Part shown: in pieces, positions 42,995-50,628 of the stretch | How the letters are laid out: every line of letters begins with the position of its first letter | Numbering within the stretch: the first letter of the stretch is position 1 | Origin: Frigoribacterium sp. CFBP 13712 | Lineage (GTDB): Bacteria; Actinomycetota; Actinomycetes; Actinomycetales; Microbacteriaceae | Direction of reading: 5' to 3' | Length of the DNA stretch: 56,828 bases | NCBI RefSeq assembly: GCF_014842255.1 | Contig: NZ_JACYVH010000011.1 | Coordinates: forward strand, 4,092 to 60,919 | The notes under the pieces: generated by a model | Told to the model about the DNA's origin: nothing | Databases searched by the model: none | Seen by the model: only the letters and a program-made list of their open reading frames with translations | Program-made: the position numbers and the translations under genes

Positions 42995-44064
42995 CGGACG
43001 ACCTCCATCGTCGGTTCCCACTGTTCGCGTCGGTCGGCGCCGAGCAGGTCGAAGCCCTGGAAGAGCGCGCCGCCCGGTCCGCCGTTGGCGAAGCCGTCGA
43101 AGCCGATGCGCTCCATCGTCGCCGGGTGGGCGAGCCAGGCGCGCACGAGGTCGACCCGCGCGTCTTCGAACCAGAGCTGCATCTGCTCGGCGGTCATCTC
43201 ACCGGCCGGCGGCTCGAACTCGCCGGCGACGAGTGCGGCGACCCGTGCCCGCTGGTCGTCGACACCGAGGAGGCGCAGGTCGGCGAGGGCGTCGAGCCCG
43301 CGTCGGTAGGCCTCGCGGTCGGGCGGCAGGGCGTTGTTCCGCCAGCCGTCGGACCTGCCGAGGTTCTGATCGACGTCGATCCGTGCCGCGAGGTCCAGTT
43401 CGGCACCGGGCCAGGGGGCGCGCTGGGGCACGACCAGGTCGGCGACGACGCGCAGCGTCTCGAGCTGCGACGTCGAGAGGGTCTGCGGCCGGTAGTCGGG
43501 GTCGTCGGCGAGGGCGCGACGGGCGAGCAGCGCCCGGGTCTGCGGACTGGTGCGGGTCGAGGCGATGACCTCGGCGAAGTCGAGCGACATGGTCGGCCCG
43601 AGCCCGGCGCGATCGCGCCAGAACGTCGCGATCGCCTCGACGGGCGACTCGCCCGAGGCCGAGGCCGAGGCCGAGGCGTCGTCGAGCACGAGCGTGGGGA
43701 CGCCGTCGAAGTCGCCCGGCGAGGTCACCACCACGCCGGCGAGACCGAACACGCCCGCCTCGCCCGACAGGATGCGCGCCACCGTCTGCGAGACGGCGTC
43801 GACGCGGGCGCCGCTCGCGGCCAGCAGCCACCGGGATGCTCCGGAGGCGCGGATCGCCTTGACGACGGCCGTCACGATCTCGTCGTCGGTCGCCCCGGGC
43901 GAGGGCGCCGAGGCGACGTGGACGTCGAGGGAGGCTGCCCCCGGGTCGCTCGACGCGGCGGCGAGCGCGGCACCGAGCGAATCGTCGGACCGATCGGGGT
44001 CGGGGTCGGCGTCGGACAGGAAGACGACGGTCGCACGTGGTGGCGTGGGTCGATCAGATGACAC
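42991..44064 (-). CDS. Gluconate 2-dehydrogenase subunit 3-like protein with N-terminal extra domain
   Basis: 357 residues from the GTG at 44064, with AGGAG four bases upstream. The C-terminal half (about 185-350: LSTSQLETLRVVADLVVPQRAPWPGAELDLA, then WLAHPATMERIGFDGFANGG) is the small-subunit family that partners GMC dehydrogenases. The N-terminal half (about 1-140) is an alpha/beta, Rossmann- or glycosyltransferase-like segment (ATVVFLSDADPDPDRSDDSL, then ASGASRWLLAASGARVDAV) that I cannot name. It replaces the Tat signal usual in this subunit. The pair may therefore be cytoplasmic. Confidence 0.82.
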   Translation of the reverse strand: MSSDRPTPPRATVVFLSDADPDPDRSDDSLGAALAAASSDPGAASLDVHVASAPSPGATDDEIVTAVVKAIRASGASRWLLAASGARVDAVSQTVARILSGEAGVFGLAGVVVTSPGDFDGVPTLVLDDASASASASGESPVEAIATFWRDRAGLGPTMSLDFAEVIASTRTSPQTRALLARRALADDPDYRPQTLSTSQLETLRVVADLVVPQRAPWPGAELDLAARIDVDQNLGRSDGWRNNALPPDREAYRRGLDALADLRLLGVDDQRARVAALVAGEFEPPAGEMTAEQMQLWFEDARVDLVRAWLAHPATMERIGFDGFANGGPGGALFQGFDLLGADRREQWEPTMEVVR

Positions 44065-44554
44065 GGGGCTCCTCGTGAGAACGGCCTCGAACGAGGCTCG
44101 TCCGACGATACGTCTCCCGCCTCGACTCGGCCCGGCTTGCGCCGGAGAGCGAACAGCGGGACGGCGGCGCACGACCCTGTGGAGGGATCGGCGCCGCGAG
44201 ATCGGTGCCCAGCAGGATCCCGGATCGTCGTTGATCCGAGAGCCCGCGCCGAGGTTCGGGTCCTCGACGGGTGTCGTCCGCTGCGTCGACGCGTGATCTC
44301 GGCGGGTTTCGGGTACTCGCCGGGAACGCCGTCCGCAGTGGACCGGACACACGGGTTGCTAGGCACCCGGGAGAGCATTCGGAGGCGTCGGCGCCCCGGT
44401 TGGGGGGTATCCGGATGTGTTCGCGAATCGGATAGCGAGGCCGTTCCGTGGCCAGCTGGCGATTACTCTAGCGCGCCTCCGGCGACCACCCTTCGCGCGC
44501 CTCCTGCGGCTCCCTTCGCGCGCCTCCTGAAGGCGTCGACGTGCGCGGTCGGGC
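44065..44554. other. Intergenic region with three motif copies
   Basis: 490 bases without a convincing gene. The left part must hold the promoter of the leftward GMC operon. At 44470-44523 three copies of CGCGCGCCTCC(T) follow each other at 22-24-base spacing, just beyond the end of the NIPSNAP-like gene. A short dyad GGATCC...GGATC at about 44215-44240 is seen; nothing else. Confidence 0.5.
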
Positions 44555-44893
44555 TCAGCGCGCCGTGCGGGCTCCTGCGGGCACGACCGGCTCGATCAGG
44601 CGCACATGGCTGGCGGCGACCCTCTTCGGCTGATCGGCGAAGGCGGCGGCGCGCGAGTCGCTCGCGAGGTAGGCCTCCTCGACCGCGGCGAACGTGGCGG
44701 CGTCGCCTGCGACGCTGACCGCCCAGACGAACTCCCCGGCCTCGCGGTCGGCGTACGCGAACTCGACGGCGAACCCCTCGGCCTCGCGGGCCGGAACGAT
44801 CCGGGCCTGGAACCACTCGACGAACTCGTCGAACACGCCCTCGACGAGTTCGTAGCGGCGCAGCTGGACTGTCTTCTCGGCGTCGATGCTCAT
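44555..44893 (-). CDS. NIPSNAP-like small protein
   Basis: 112 residues. The start QLRRYELVEGVFDEFVEWFQARIVPAREAEGFAVE is typical of NIPSNAP / dimeric alpha-beta-barrel proteins, which act as monooxygenase-like or binding dimers in the cytoplasm. No catalytic residue can be assigned. A single gene. Confidence 0.83.
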   Translation of the reverse strand: MSIDAEKTVQLRRYELVEGVFDEFVEWFQARIVPAREAEGFAVEFAYADREAGEFVWAVSVAGDAATFAAVEEAYLASDSRAAAFADQPKRVAASHVRLIEPVVPAGARTAR

Positions 44894-44948
44894 GGCGGAC
44901 AGCCTAAGACGGCCGCACCCGCACCCGCACCCGCACCCGCAGACGACG

Positions 44949-44976
44949 ACGGGCCTCCCGGTGAGGGGAGGCCCGT
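44949..44976 (-). terminator. Terminator of the micro-ORF operon
   Basis: Perfect 11-base stem ACGGGCCTCCC (44949-44959) with its complement (44966-44976), loop GGTGAG. It lies 140 bases beyond the last of three small leftward ORFs and before the NIPSNAP-like gene start. Confidence 0.65.
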
Positions 44977-45033
44977 GGTCGGTGATCCTCGTCGGCGCCC
45001 CACGTCGTGGGCCGCTGGTACGGATCGTGCTCG

Positions 45034-45089
45034 GTCGTGCTGATGACGCAGGAGGAGCGGGTCGTGCTGATGACGCAGGAGGAGCGGGT
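45034..45089. repeat. 27-base tandem duplication
   Basis: GTCGTGCTGATGACGCAGGAGGAGCGG occurs at 45034-45060 and again at 45061-45087. It contains AGGAGGAGCGGGT, a relative of the dispersed motif. It lies between the micro-ORF operon and its hairpin. Confidence 0.85.
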
Positions 45090-45117
45090 GACGCGGTGAC
45101 GTCAGGTGACGCCGATC

Positions 45118-45216
45118 TCAGTCGAGGTCGTCGTCGTCGATGCCGGTGTCGAAGTACGACACGTGGTCGACGTCGTCGGACGAGGCCAGGATGCGGCTGG
45201 AGAAGGAGGGTCGCAT
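45118..45216 (-). CDS. Micro-ORF 3 (32 residues)
   Basis: Begins MRPSFSSRILASSDDVDHVS and ends with a run of Asp (TGIDDDDLD). It starts three bases after the stop of micro-ORF 2, so translation by coupling is likely; no ribosome site of its own is visible. Third positions are almost all G or C, as in real genes here. There is no known family. Confidence 0.5.
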   Translation of the reverse strand: MRPSFSSRILASSDDVDHVSYFDTGIDDDDLD

Positions 45217-45219
45217 GGC

Positions 45220-45324
45220 TCAGGCCGCCAGCGGACCGTCTTCGCCACGTCCGACGAAGAGTTCGGAGAGGTCGAGCGCTTCGGTGGGCGCGAGTTCGAC
45301 GTGACGCAGCTCGGACGCGCTCAT
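45220..45324 (-). CDS. Micro-ORF 2 (34 residues)
   Basis: Begins MSASELRHVELAPTEALDLS and ends FVGRGEDGPLAA; acidic, probably helical, no Cys. Its ATG overlaps the stop of micro-ORF 1 (ATGA). GC at third positions is lower (about three quarters) than in neighbours. No known family; the size and leader-like acidic helix recall peptide precursors, but no modifying enzyme is near. Confidence 0.45.
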   Translation of the reverse strand: MSASELRHVELAPTEALDLSELFVGRGEDGPLAA

Positions 45325-45482
45325 GCGCCGAAGCCCAGGGTGACGAGGAGGGCGGCCGTGGCCATGACGCTGGCCGCGACGGCCGACGTGGCGACGACGA
45401 AGAGGGTGGCCTGGCGTTCCGTGTCGCGCACCTCGGAGAAGGGGCTGCGGACGCGACCGGTGGTGGGGCGGATGAGGCTCAT
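45321..45482 (-). CDS. Micro-ORF 1: 53-residue single-TM peptide
   Basis: Begins MSLIRPTTGRVRSPFSEVRD, then has a hydrophobic segment (about 28-51, FVVATSAVAASVMATAALLV) and ends almost at once (GFGA). Third positions are strongly G/C. The ribosome site is weak (GAG). It is the first of three coupled small ORFs. An in-frame ATG at 45578 would add an unlikely extension. Probably a small membrane peptide. Confidence 0.6.
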   Translation of the reverse strand: MSLIRPTTGRVRSPFSEVRDTERQATLFVVATSAVAASVMATAALLVTLGFGA

Positions 45483-45725
45483 CGTGGTGCTCGTTTCTGG
45501 CAGCCCTGCGCTGCCCTTGACTCTCGGTGGAGAGGCCATGAGCCGCTCCGCACCGCCGTGAAGTCGATGCATGAGCATGCTGTCACGGGAATCGCTAGAC
45601 CGACTAACTATCCGTGCACCCAGTGCGCATGACGGATAACACCCGCCGATCGGGGTCGCGGGCCACCGTGCGACCCGGGGTACGCACGCACCCTCCGCTC
45701 AGGACCCCGGCGTACGACGGACGGC

Positions 45726-46625
45726 ATGGACCGCGATCAGTACACCTTCGACGACCCCCGCACGCGCTTCCCCGTGATCAGCCCCGAGGTGCAGCAGCAG
45801 CCCGAGCCGGGCCTGCAGTCGAGGATGGACCCGGTGCCCGACCTCGGCGAGAGCACCTACCGCGGCTCGGGTCGCCTCGCGGGTCGCAAGGCGCTCATCA
45901 CCGGTGCCGACTCGGGCATCGGCGCCGCCGTCGCCATCGCCTACGCGCGTGAGGGCGCGGACGTCGCGCTGTCGTACCTCCCCTCCGAAGAGGAGGACGC
46001 CCGCCACGTGATCGAGGTCGTCGAGGCGGCCGGTCGGAAGGCCGTCGCGATCCCCGGGGACCTCACCAGCGCCTCCTTCTGTCGCACCCTGGTCGAGGAG
46101 GCGGTGGCCGGCCTCGGCGGACTGGACGCCGTCGTCAACGTGGCCGGTCGGCAGATCTGGCAGGACGGCATCGAGAAGATCACCGACGAGCAGTTCGACC
46201 TCACCTTCAAGACCAACGTCTACGCCCCGTTCTGGATCATCAAGGCCGCCCTGCCGCACCTCGGCCCGGGCTCGACCATCATCAACACCGCGTCGCTCGA
46301 GGCCTACACGCCGGCGCCCGACCGCCTGGACTACGCCACCACCAAGGGCGCGATCAACAACTTCTCGAAGGGGCTCGCGCAGCAGCTCGTCTCGAAGGGG
46401 ATCCGCGTCAACGTCGTCGCGCCCGGGCCGACCTGGTCGGTGCTGCAGGTCACCCAGGGCGTCGACCCCGAGACCCTGCCCGAGTTCGGCTCGAGCGAGT
46501 CGCCGATGGGCCGCGCGGCGCAGCCCGCCGAGCAGGCCCCCGCCTACGTGTTCCTGGCGAGCGCCGAGTCGAGCTTCGTCGCCGGCGAGACCCTGAACGT
46601 GAACGGCGGCATGGTCACTCCGTAG
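45726..46625 (+). CDS. SDR family oxidoreductase (YhdG/glucose-dehydrogenase-like)
   Basis: 299 residues. An N-terminal extension (1-50, FPVISPEVQQQPEPGLQSRMDPVPDLGE) is typical of the long SDRs induced in general stress in many bacteria. The cofactor motif TGADSGIG is at 59-66; catalytic Ser190, Tyr203 and Lys207 (LDYATTK) are complete. The substrate is unknown. It is followed after 48 bases by a kinase gene with its own ribosome site. Confidence 0.93.
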   Translation: MDRDQYTFDDPRTRFPVISPEVQQQPEPGLQSRMDPVPDLGESTYRGSGRLAGRKALITGADSGIGAAVAIAYAREGADVALSYLPSEEEDARHVIEVVEAAGRKAVAIPGDLTSASFCRTLVEEAVAGLGGLDAVVNVAGRQIWQDGIEKITDEQFDLTFKTNVYAPFWIIKAALPHLGPGSTIINTASLEAYTPAPDRLDYATTKGAINNFSKGLAQQLVSKGIRVNVVAPGPTWSVLQVTQGVDPETLPEFGSSESPMGRAAQPAEQAPAYVFLASAESSFVAGETLNVNGGMVTP

Positions 46626-46673
46626 CCCGAATAAGGTGGGGGGCGTTGCCCGACGACCCGGACAGGAGGCGAC

Positions 46674-48404
46674 ATGGACACCCCGGACCTCACCGCAGGC
46701 ATGGTGCTCGACGGCCGCTACGAGATCGAGTCGGTGCTCGGCCGTGGCGGCATGGCGAGCGTCTACCGCGCCCGCGACACGCTGCTCGGTCGCGTCGTCG
46801 CCATCAAGCTCTTCGCGCCGACGGGGGCCGACGCCGCCGAGCTGCGCCGCGAGACCAGCGAGGTGCAGGTGCTCGCCGGTCTCGCCCACCCGGCGATCGT
46901 GACGCTCTTCGACGCCCGCGTCGACGATGCCGACCGCGCCTACCTCGTCATGGAGTTCGTCGAGGGGCCGACGCTCCAGACGCTCGTCTCGGAGGGCCCG
47001 CTGACCCCCGCCACGGCCGCCGCGATGCTCGCCGACCTGGGCGAGGCGCTGCACGTGGCCCACGAGGGCGGCGTCGTGCACCGCGACGTCAAGCCCGCGA
47101 ACATCCTGCTCGCCCCCGTGCCCGGCGGCGAGGGGCGCTACCGCGCGAAGCTGGCCGACTTCGGCATCGCCTACCTCGTCGACTCGACGCGGCTGACCGC
47201 GACCGGCACCGTCATGGGCACCGCGGCGTTCATCAGCCCCGAGCAGGCGCTCGGTCAGCCGATCGAACCGCCGTCGGACGTCTACTCGCTCGGTCTCGTG
47301 GCGCTCGAGGCCCTGACGGGCACGCGGGTCTTCACGGGCTCCGCGATCGAGTCGGTCATGGCGCGCCTGCACAACGACCCGATCGTGCCGTCGTCGCTCG
47401 AGACCGGCTGGGCGTCGCTCCTCACCTCGATGACCGCCAGGGATCCGGAGGCGCGACCCACCGCGCTCGAGGTCTCCCGCCGCGCGTCGCGACTGGCCTC
47501 GGCCGCCCGCGGCGGCGACACCTCCGACCTGGCCTCGGTGCCCGATCCGACGGAGCCGATCAACCGCAGCGACCGGACGATGGTGCTGCCCGCCGCGGCG
47601 GCCGCGGCTGCGGCGGCCGGGGTCGCCGGTGCGGGCGTCGCCGGTGCGGCGGCGGCTGACGCGCCGACCGCTGCGTACGGTGCGGGTGCCGGTGCTGACG
47701 CGCCGACCGCTGCGTACGGTGCGGGTGCTGACGCGCCGACCGCGGCCTACGGCGCGAACGCCCCGACGTCGTCGTACTCGAACGGCGCTCCCGGCTCGGA
47801 TGCGCCGACCGAGCGCTTCGCTCCGGCGGTGGCCCTCGGCTCCGCCGCGACGGGTGGCGGAGTGGCGGCCGGTGCCGGTGCGGGAGGCTCCGGTGCCGGT
47901 GGCGGCCCCGGCGACTTCGAACGCGCCTCCTCGGGACGACGTCGCTGGGTGCTGCCGGTGATCATCGTCGCGGTGCTGGCACTCATCGCCGGGGCCGTCG
48001 TCTGGGGGATCACGCAGGGTGGCGACGGCGACGGAGCACCGGTCGAGTCGTCGCAGCCGAGCAGCGGCACGCCCAGTGACGACCCGTCCGGCGAGGCCAC
48101 GACCCCCGCCGAGACGACCGAGCCGCAGCCGGAGCAGACCGAGGAGGCGCCCGCGCCGGCCCAGCCGTCGGAGGAGACGGCGCCCGAGCCGACCACCCCC
48201 TCCGAGTCGACCGGCGAGGACGAGCCCGACGAGAACGAGCCCGACGAGAACGAGCCGGACGAGAACGAGCCCGGGGAGGTCCCGGGGCCCGAGGCGACCG
48301 TGCCCGGTACCGGGGTGGGCACCGGCGCCGTGACCGGTCCGGGCAACAGCGGGTCGAACCCGAACTCGGGCCCCGGCAACAACAACGGGAACGGGAAGCC
48401 CTAG
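46674..48404 (+). CDS. Membrane Ser/Thr protein kinase (PknB-like, no PASTA)
   Basis: 576 residues; AGGAGG four bases before the ATG. The kinase domain (about 14-265) is complete: GRGGMASVYRARD loop, Lys45, HRDVKPANILL with Asp138, and DFG with Asp162. An Ala-rich juxtamembrane region contains three to four DAPTAAYGAGA repeats (about 325-365) and APT phospho-acceptor-like Thr. One membrane segment (about 424-448) leads to an outer Pro/Glu/Thr-rich tail with DENEPDENEP repeats and an Asn/Gly-rich end. No PASTA or other sensor domain, so the signal is unknown. Confidence 0.93.
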   Translation: MDTPDLTAGMVLDGRYEIESVLGRGGMASVYRARDTLLGRVVAIKLFAPTGADAAELRRETSEVQVLAGLAHPAIVTLFDARVDDADRAYLVMEFVEGPTLQTLVSEGPLTPATAAAMLADLGEALHVAHEGGVVHRDVKPANILLAPVPGGEGRYRAKLADFGIAYLVDSTRLTATGTVMGTAAFISPEQALGQPIEPPSDVYSLGLVALEALTGTRVFTGSAIESVMARLHNDPIVPSSLETGWASLLTSMTARDPEARPTALEVSRRASRLASAARGGDTSDLASVPDPTEPINRSDRTMVLPAAAAAAAAAGVAGAGVAGAAAADAPTAAYGAGAGADAPTAAYGAGADAPTAAYGANAPTSSYSNGAPGSDAPTERFAPAVALGSAATGGGVAAGAGAGGSGAGGGPGDFERASSGRRRWVLPVIIVAVLALIAGAVVWGITQGGDGDGAPVESSQPSSGTPSDDPSGEATTPAETTEPQPEQTEEAPAPAQPSEETAPEPTTPSESTGEDEPDENEPDENEPDENEPGEVPGPEATVPGTGVGTGAVTGPGNSGSNPNSGPGNNNGNGKP

Positions 48405-48430
48405 CTGTACCGAGGCCGCTCGGAGGTGCG

Positions 48431-48490
48431 GCGGGTTGCCGTCATCGGGGGCGGGTCAGCGCTGACCCGCCGCGAGTGACGGGAACCCGC
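48431..48490. terminator. Nested palindrome after the kinase gene
   Basis: Outer arms 48431-48444 and 48477-48490 pair at 13 of 14 positions. Inside is a perfect 20-base palindrome (48451-48470, GCGGGTCAGCGCTGACCCGC). It lies between convergent genes. Confidence 0.65.
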
Positions 48491-48520
48491 CGAAGCCGCG
48501 GAGGCCCAGGCGCCCGAGAA

Positions 48521-48550
48521 CGGGCCGCCCTCCGACTGGAGAGCGGCCCG
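48521..48550. terminator. Second hairpin between convergent genes
   Basis: CGGGCCGC (48521-48528) pairs with GCGGCCCG (48543-48550), and the inner CTCC/GGAG extends the stem. It lies 21 bases from the stop of the leftward GlsB/YeaQ gene and is probably its terminator. Confidence 0.7.
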
Positions 48551-48570
48551 TCCGCGCGGTGCAGGGTCGA

Positions 48571-48849
48571 CTAGTTGCGAGCGCCCTTGCGGCCGGTGAC
48601 CTTGAGGTAGATGACCAGGACGATGATGGCGCCGATGATCGAACCGATGATGCCCGAGGTCTGGAAGAAACCGTCGGGGTTGTTGCCGGGGAAGATCAGG
48701 TAGGCGAGGAATCCACCGACGAACGAGCCGATGATGCCCAGGAGGATGGTCATCGGGATCGAGATGTTCTGCTTGCCGGGGACGACGAGGCGGGCGACTG
48801 CACCGGCGATGAGGCCGATGATGATGAGGCTGACGATCAGACCGAGCAT
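48571..48849 (-). CDS. GlsB/YeaQ/YmgE family membrane protein
   Basis: 92 residues from the ATG at 48849. Three membrane segments with the family pattern GLIAGAVARLVVPGKQN, GIIGSFVGGFLAYLIFP and GIIGSIIGAIIVLVIYL. These small proteins (formerly called transglycosylase-associated) are stress-induced; the Gls name links them with Gls24/Asp23, and a Gls24 island is present at 22.9-25.4 kb. A start at 48909 would add a non-conserved segment. Confidence 0.93.
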   Translation of the reverse strand: MLGLIVSLIIIGLIAGAVARLVVPGKQNISIPMTILLGIIGSFVGGFLAYLIFPGNNPDGFFQTSGIIGSIIGAIIVLVIYLKVTGRKGARN

Positions 48850-49022
48850 GATGACTGCTTTCTTTGCGAGCGCCGGGTCGGGCGCGGTTGCTGCCACGGG
48901 GTCGGGCAATCACCGACTCAACCACTTCTGCGCGTCGGCGGGCCAGATTCGTCCGATTCCATCCAGATGATCCTCCGAATGACTGGTGGCGCAGGTAGGA
49001 GTTCGCTGAATATGATCGCGAC

Positions 49023-49421
49023 ATGTACGTGCTCGTCTCCGGTCTCATGTTCGCCCTCGTGCTCATCGCCCTGGTCGACATCGTCACGCGCCAGGACGGC
49101 CAGGTGCAGCACCTGCCGAAGCTCGTCTGGGTGCTCCTCGTGGTGTTCCTGCCCCTGATCGGCAGCATCCTGTGGTTCGCCGTGGGCCGTGAGCGGTCGG
49201 CCCCGTCCGAGCACGTGTCGTTCGGCGATCCGAGGAGGCGCGAGCGGCTCGGATTCGGCGGCCAGCGCACGCAGACGGTCACCACCACCTCCCGCCCCCT
49301 CAGCACGGAGGAGCAGCTGGCCGCCCTCGACCGCGAGATCGAGTTCCACGAGCAGCAGGCCCGCCTGCGGGCTCTCGAGATCGAGGTCGAGAAGCGCCGC
49401 GACGGCGATCGCCCGGTCTGA
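49023..49421 (+). CDS. PLDc_N-domain membrane protein
   Basis: 132 residues. Two N-terminal membrane segments (about 2-20 and 33-54, [26 protein letters not shown]) form the PLDc_N (phospholipase D-nuclease N-terminal) domain. A cytoplasmic tail ends in a coiled coil ([20 protein letters not shown]). No catalytic HKD motif, so it is not a nuclease. Function unknown; such short forms are frequent in actinobacteria. Confidence 0.9.
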   Translation: MYVLVSGLMFALVLIALVDIVTRQDGQVQHLPKLVWVLLVVFLPLIGSILWFAVGRERSAPSEHVSFGDPRRRERLGFGGQRTQTVTTTSRPLSTEEQLAALDREIEFHEQQARLRALEIEVEKRRDGDRPV

Positions 49422-49506
49422 GCGGGTCGCCGGTTTCGCCGTCGTGCCGCGACGGTCGATGATGGACGACGAGCCGATCGGGCTCGATCGCCCCGGAAGG
49501 ACCCCC

Positions 49507-50196
49507 ATGACCGAGACACTGCAGGCCGCCGACATCGTCCGCCTCGTCGACCACACCCTCTTGAAGCCCGAGGCGACGCACGCCGACGTCGACGCCCTCA
49601 TCGCGGAGGCCGTCGAGCTCGGCGCCTACTCGGTCTGCGTCTCGCCGTCGATGCTGCCGCTCGTGCTGCCCGAGGGGTCCGAGCTGAAGATCGCCGTCGT
49701 CGCCGGGTTCCCGAGCGGCAAGCACACCCCGGCCGTCAAGGCGTCGGAGGCCCTCGAGGCCGTCGCGTCGGGCGCGCACGAGGTCGACATGGTCATCGAC
49801 GTCGGTGCCGCGAAGGCCGGCGACTTCGTCAGCGTCGAAGAGGACATCGCGATCGTCCGCGGCGCCGTGCCGAGCCCGACCGTGCTCAAGGTGATCATCG
49901 AGTCGGCCGCCCTGAGCGACGACGAGATCGTGGCCGTCTGCCAGGCCGCCGAGCGGGCCGGGGCCGACTTCGTCAAGACGAGCACCGGATTCCACCCCAC
50001 CGGCGGCGCGACCGAGCATGCGGTCAGGCTCATGGCTCAGACCGTCGGCGGCCGCCTCGGCGTCAAGGCCTCGGGTGGCGTCCGCACGATCGACGACGCC
50101 CGTCGCTACGTGGCCGCGGGCGCGACCCGTCTGGGCGTCTCGGGAACCCGCGCGCTCGTCGAGGGTGCCGCTCCGTCGGCCGGCGCCGGCTACTGA
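49507..50196 (+). CDS. deoC: Deoxyribose-phosphate aldolase
   Basis: 229 residues from the ATG at 49507. Splits 2-deoxyribose-5-phosphate into glyceraldehyde-3-phosphate and acetaldehyde in deoxynucleoside breakdown. The Schiff-base Lys157 lies in FVKTSTGF and the helper Lys187 in [20 protein letters not shown] at the N terminus is typical. No other deo genes are adjacent. It ends at the strong hairpin 50211-50246. Confidence 0.97.
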   Translation: MTETLQAADIVRLVDHTLLKPEATHADVDALIAEAVELGAYSVCVSPSMLPLVLPEGSELKIAVVAGFPSGKHTPAVKASEALEAVASGAHEVDMVIDVGAAKAGDFVSVEEDIAIVRGAVPSPTVLKVIIESAALSDDEIVAVCQAAERAGADFVKTSTGFHPTGGATEHAVRLMAQTVGGRLGVKASGGVRTIDDARRYVAAGATRLGVSGTRALVEGAAPSAGAGY

Positions 50197-50210
50197 GACC
50201 CGCCTGACAC

Positions 50211-50246
50211 GGAGCCCGGGCCGGCATCGCCGTCGGCCCGGGCTCC
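50211..50246. terminator. Bidirectional terminator between deoC and the SOS gene
   Basis: Perfect 13-base stem GGAGCCCGGGCCG (50211-50223) with its complement (50234-50246) and a 10-base loop, 14 bases after the deoC stop and directly before the stop of the convergent gene. Confidence 0.85.
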
Positions 50247-50248
50247 GC

Positions 50249-50521
50249 TCAGTCGTAGAGGCGCCCGAGCAGCCAGTGCCCCGCGGCGTCGCGGACGACC
50301 TCGAACATGTGGGTCGTGCCGTCGGACGCCGTGGCCTGGAACCGCCACCCCAGGAATCTCCGCGGCGGGTGCGTGATGAGCTCGTGGACGAACAGCGGCT
50401 CGTCGACGAGGGGCGTGGGGGTGTCGCTGACCCGCCACCGGACACCGTCGTGGACGAGGCGCGCGGGCAGGCCGTCGTCGAACCAGAGCGCGACGGCCGA
50501 TCGGGTGGTGGAGATGTTCAT
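50249..50521 (-). CDS. SOS-regulated small protein, DUF6504-like
   Basis: 90 residues. It starts with a Trp/Phe-rich strand set (ALWFDDGLPARLVHDGVRWRV) and ends GTTHMFEVVRDAAGHWLLGRLYD, the pattern of a small beta domain. This resembles the DUF6504 proteins that in other actinobacteria accompany the ImuA/ImuB/DnaE2 mutasome, but the resemblance is from memory. A perfect LexA box is 15 bases before the start. A role in the damage response is inferred. Confidence 0.72.
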   Translation of the reverse strand: MNISTTRSAVALWFDDGLPARLVHDGVRWRVSDTPTPLVDEPLFVHELITHPPRRFLGWRFQATASDGTTHMFEVVRDAAGHWLLGRLYD

Positions 50522-50535
50522 GGCCTGCCTCTCGT

Positions 50536-50551
50536 TCGAACACGTGTTCGA
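50536..50551. promoter_or_regulatory. LexA (SOS) box, perfect
   Basis: TCGAACACGTGTTCGA is a perfect 16-base palindrome and matches the actinobacterial SOS consensus at every position. It overlaps the expected promoter of the leftward gene at 50249-50521. Confidence 0.93.
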
Positions 50552-50628
50552 TCAGAGGCGAGTGTAAGCAGGCCGATCCGGCTCGCGCAACTGCATCGGC
50601 GAGTCGCGCGGCGGCGCGGCGCGGCGCG

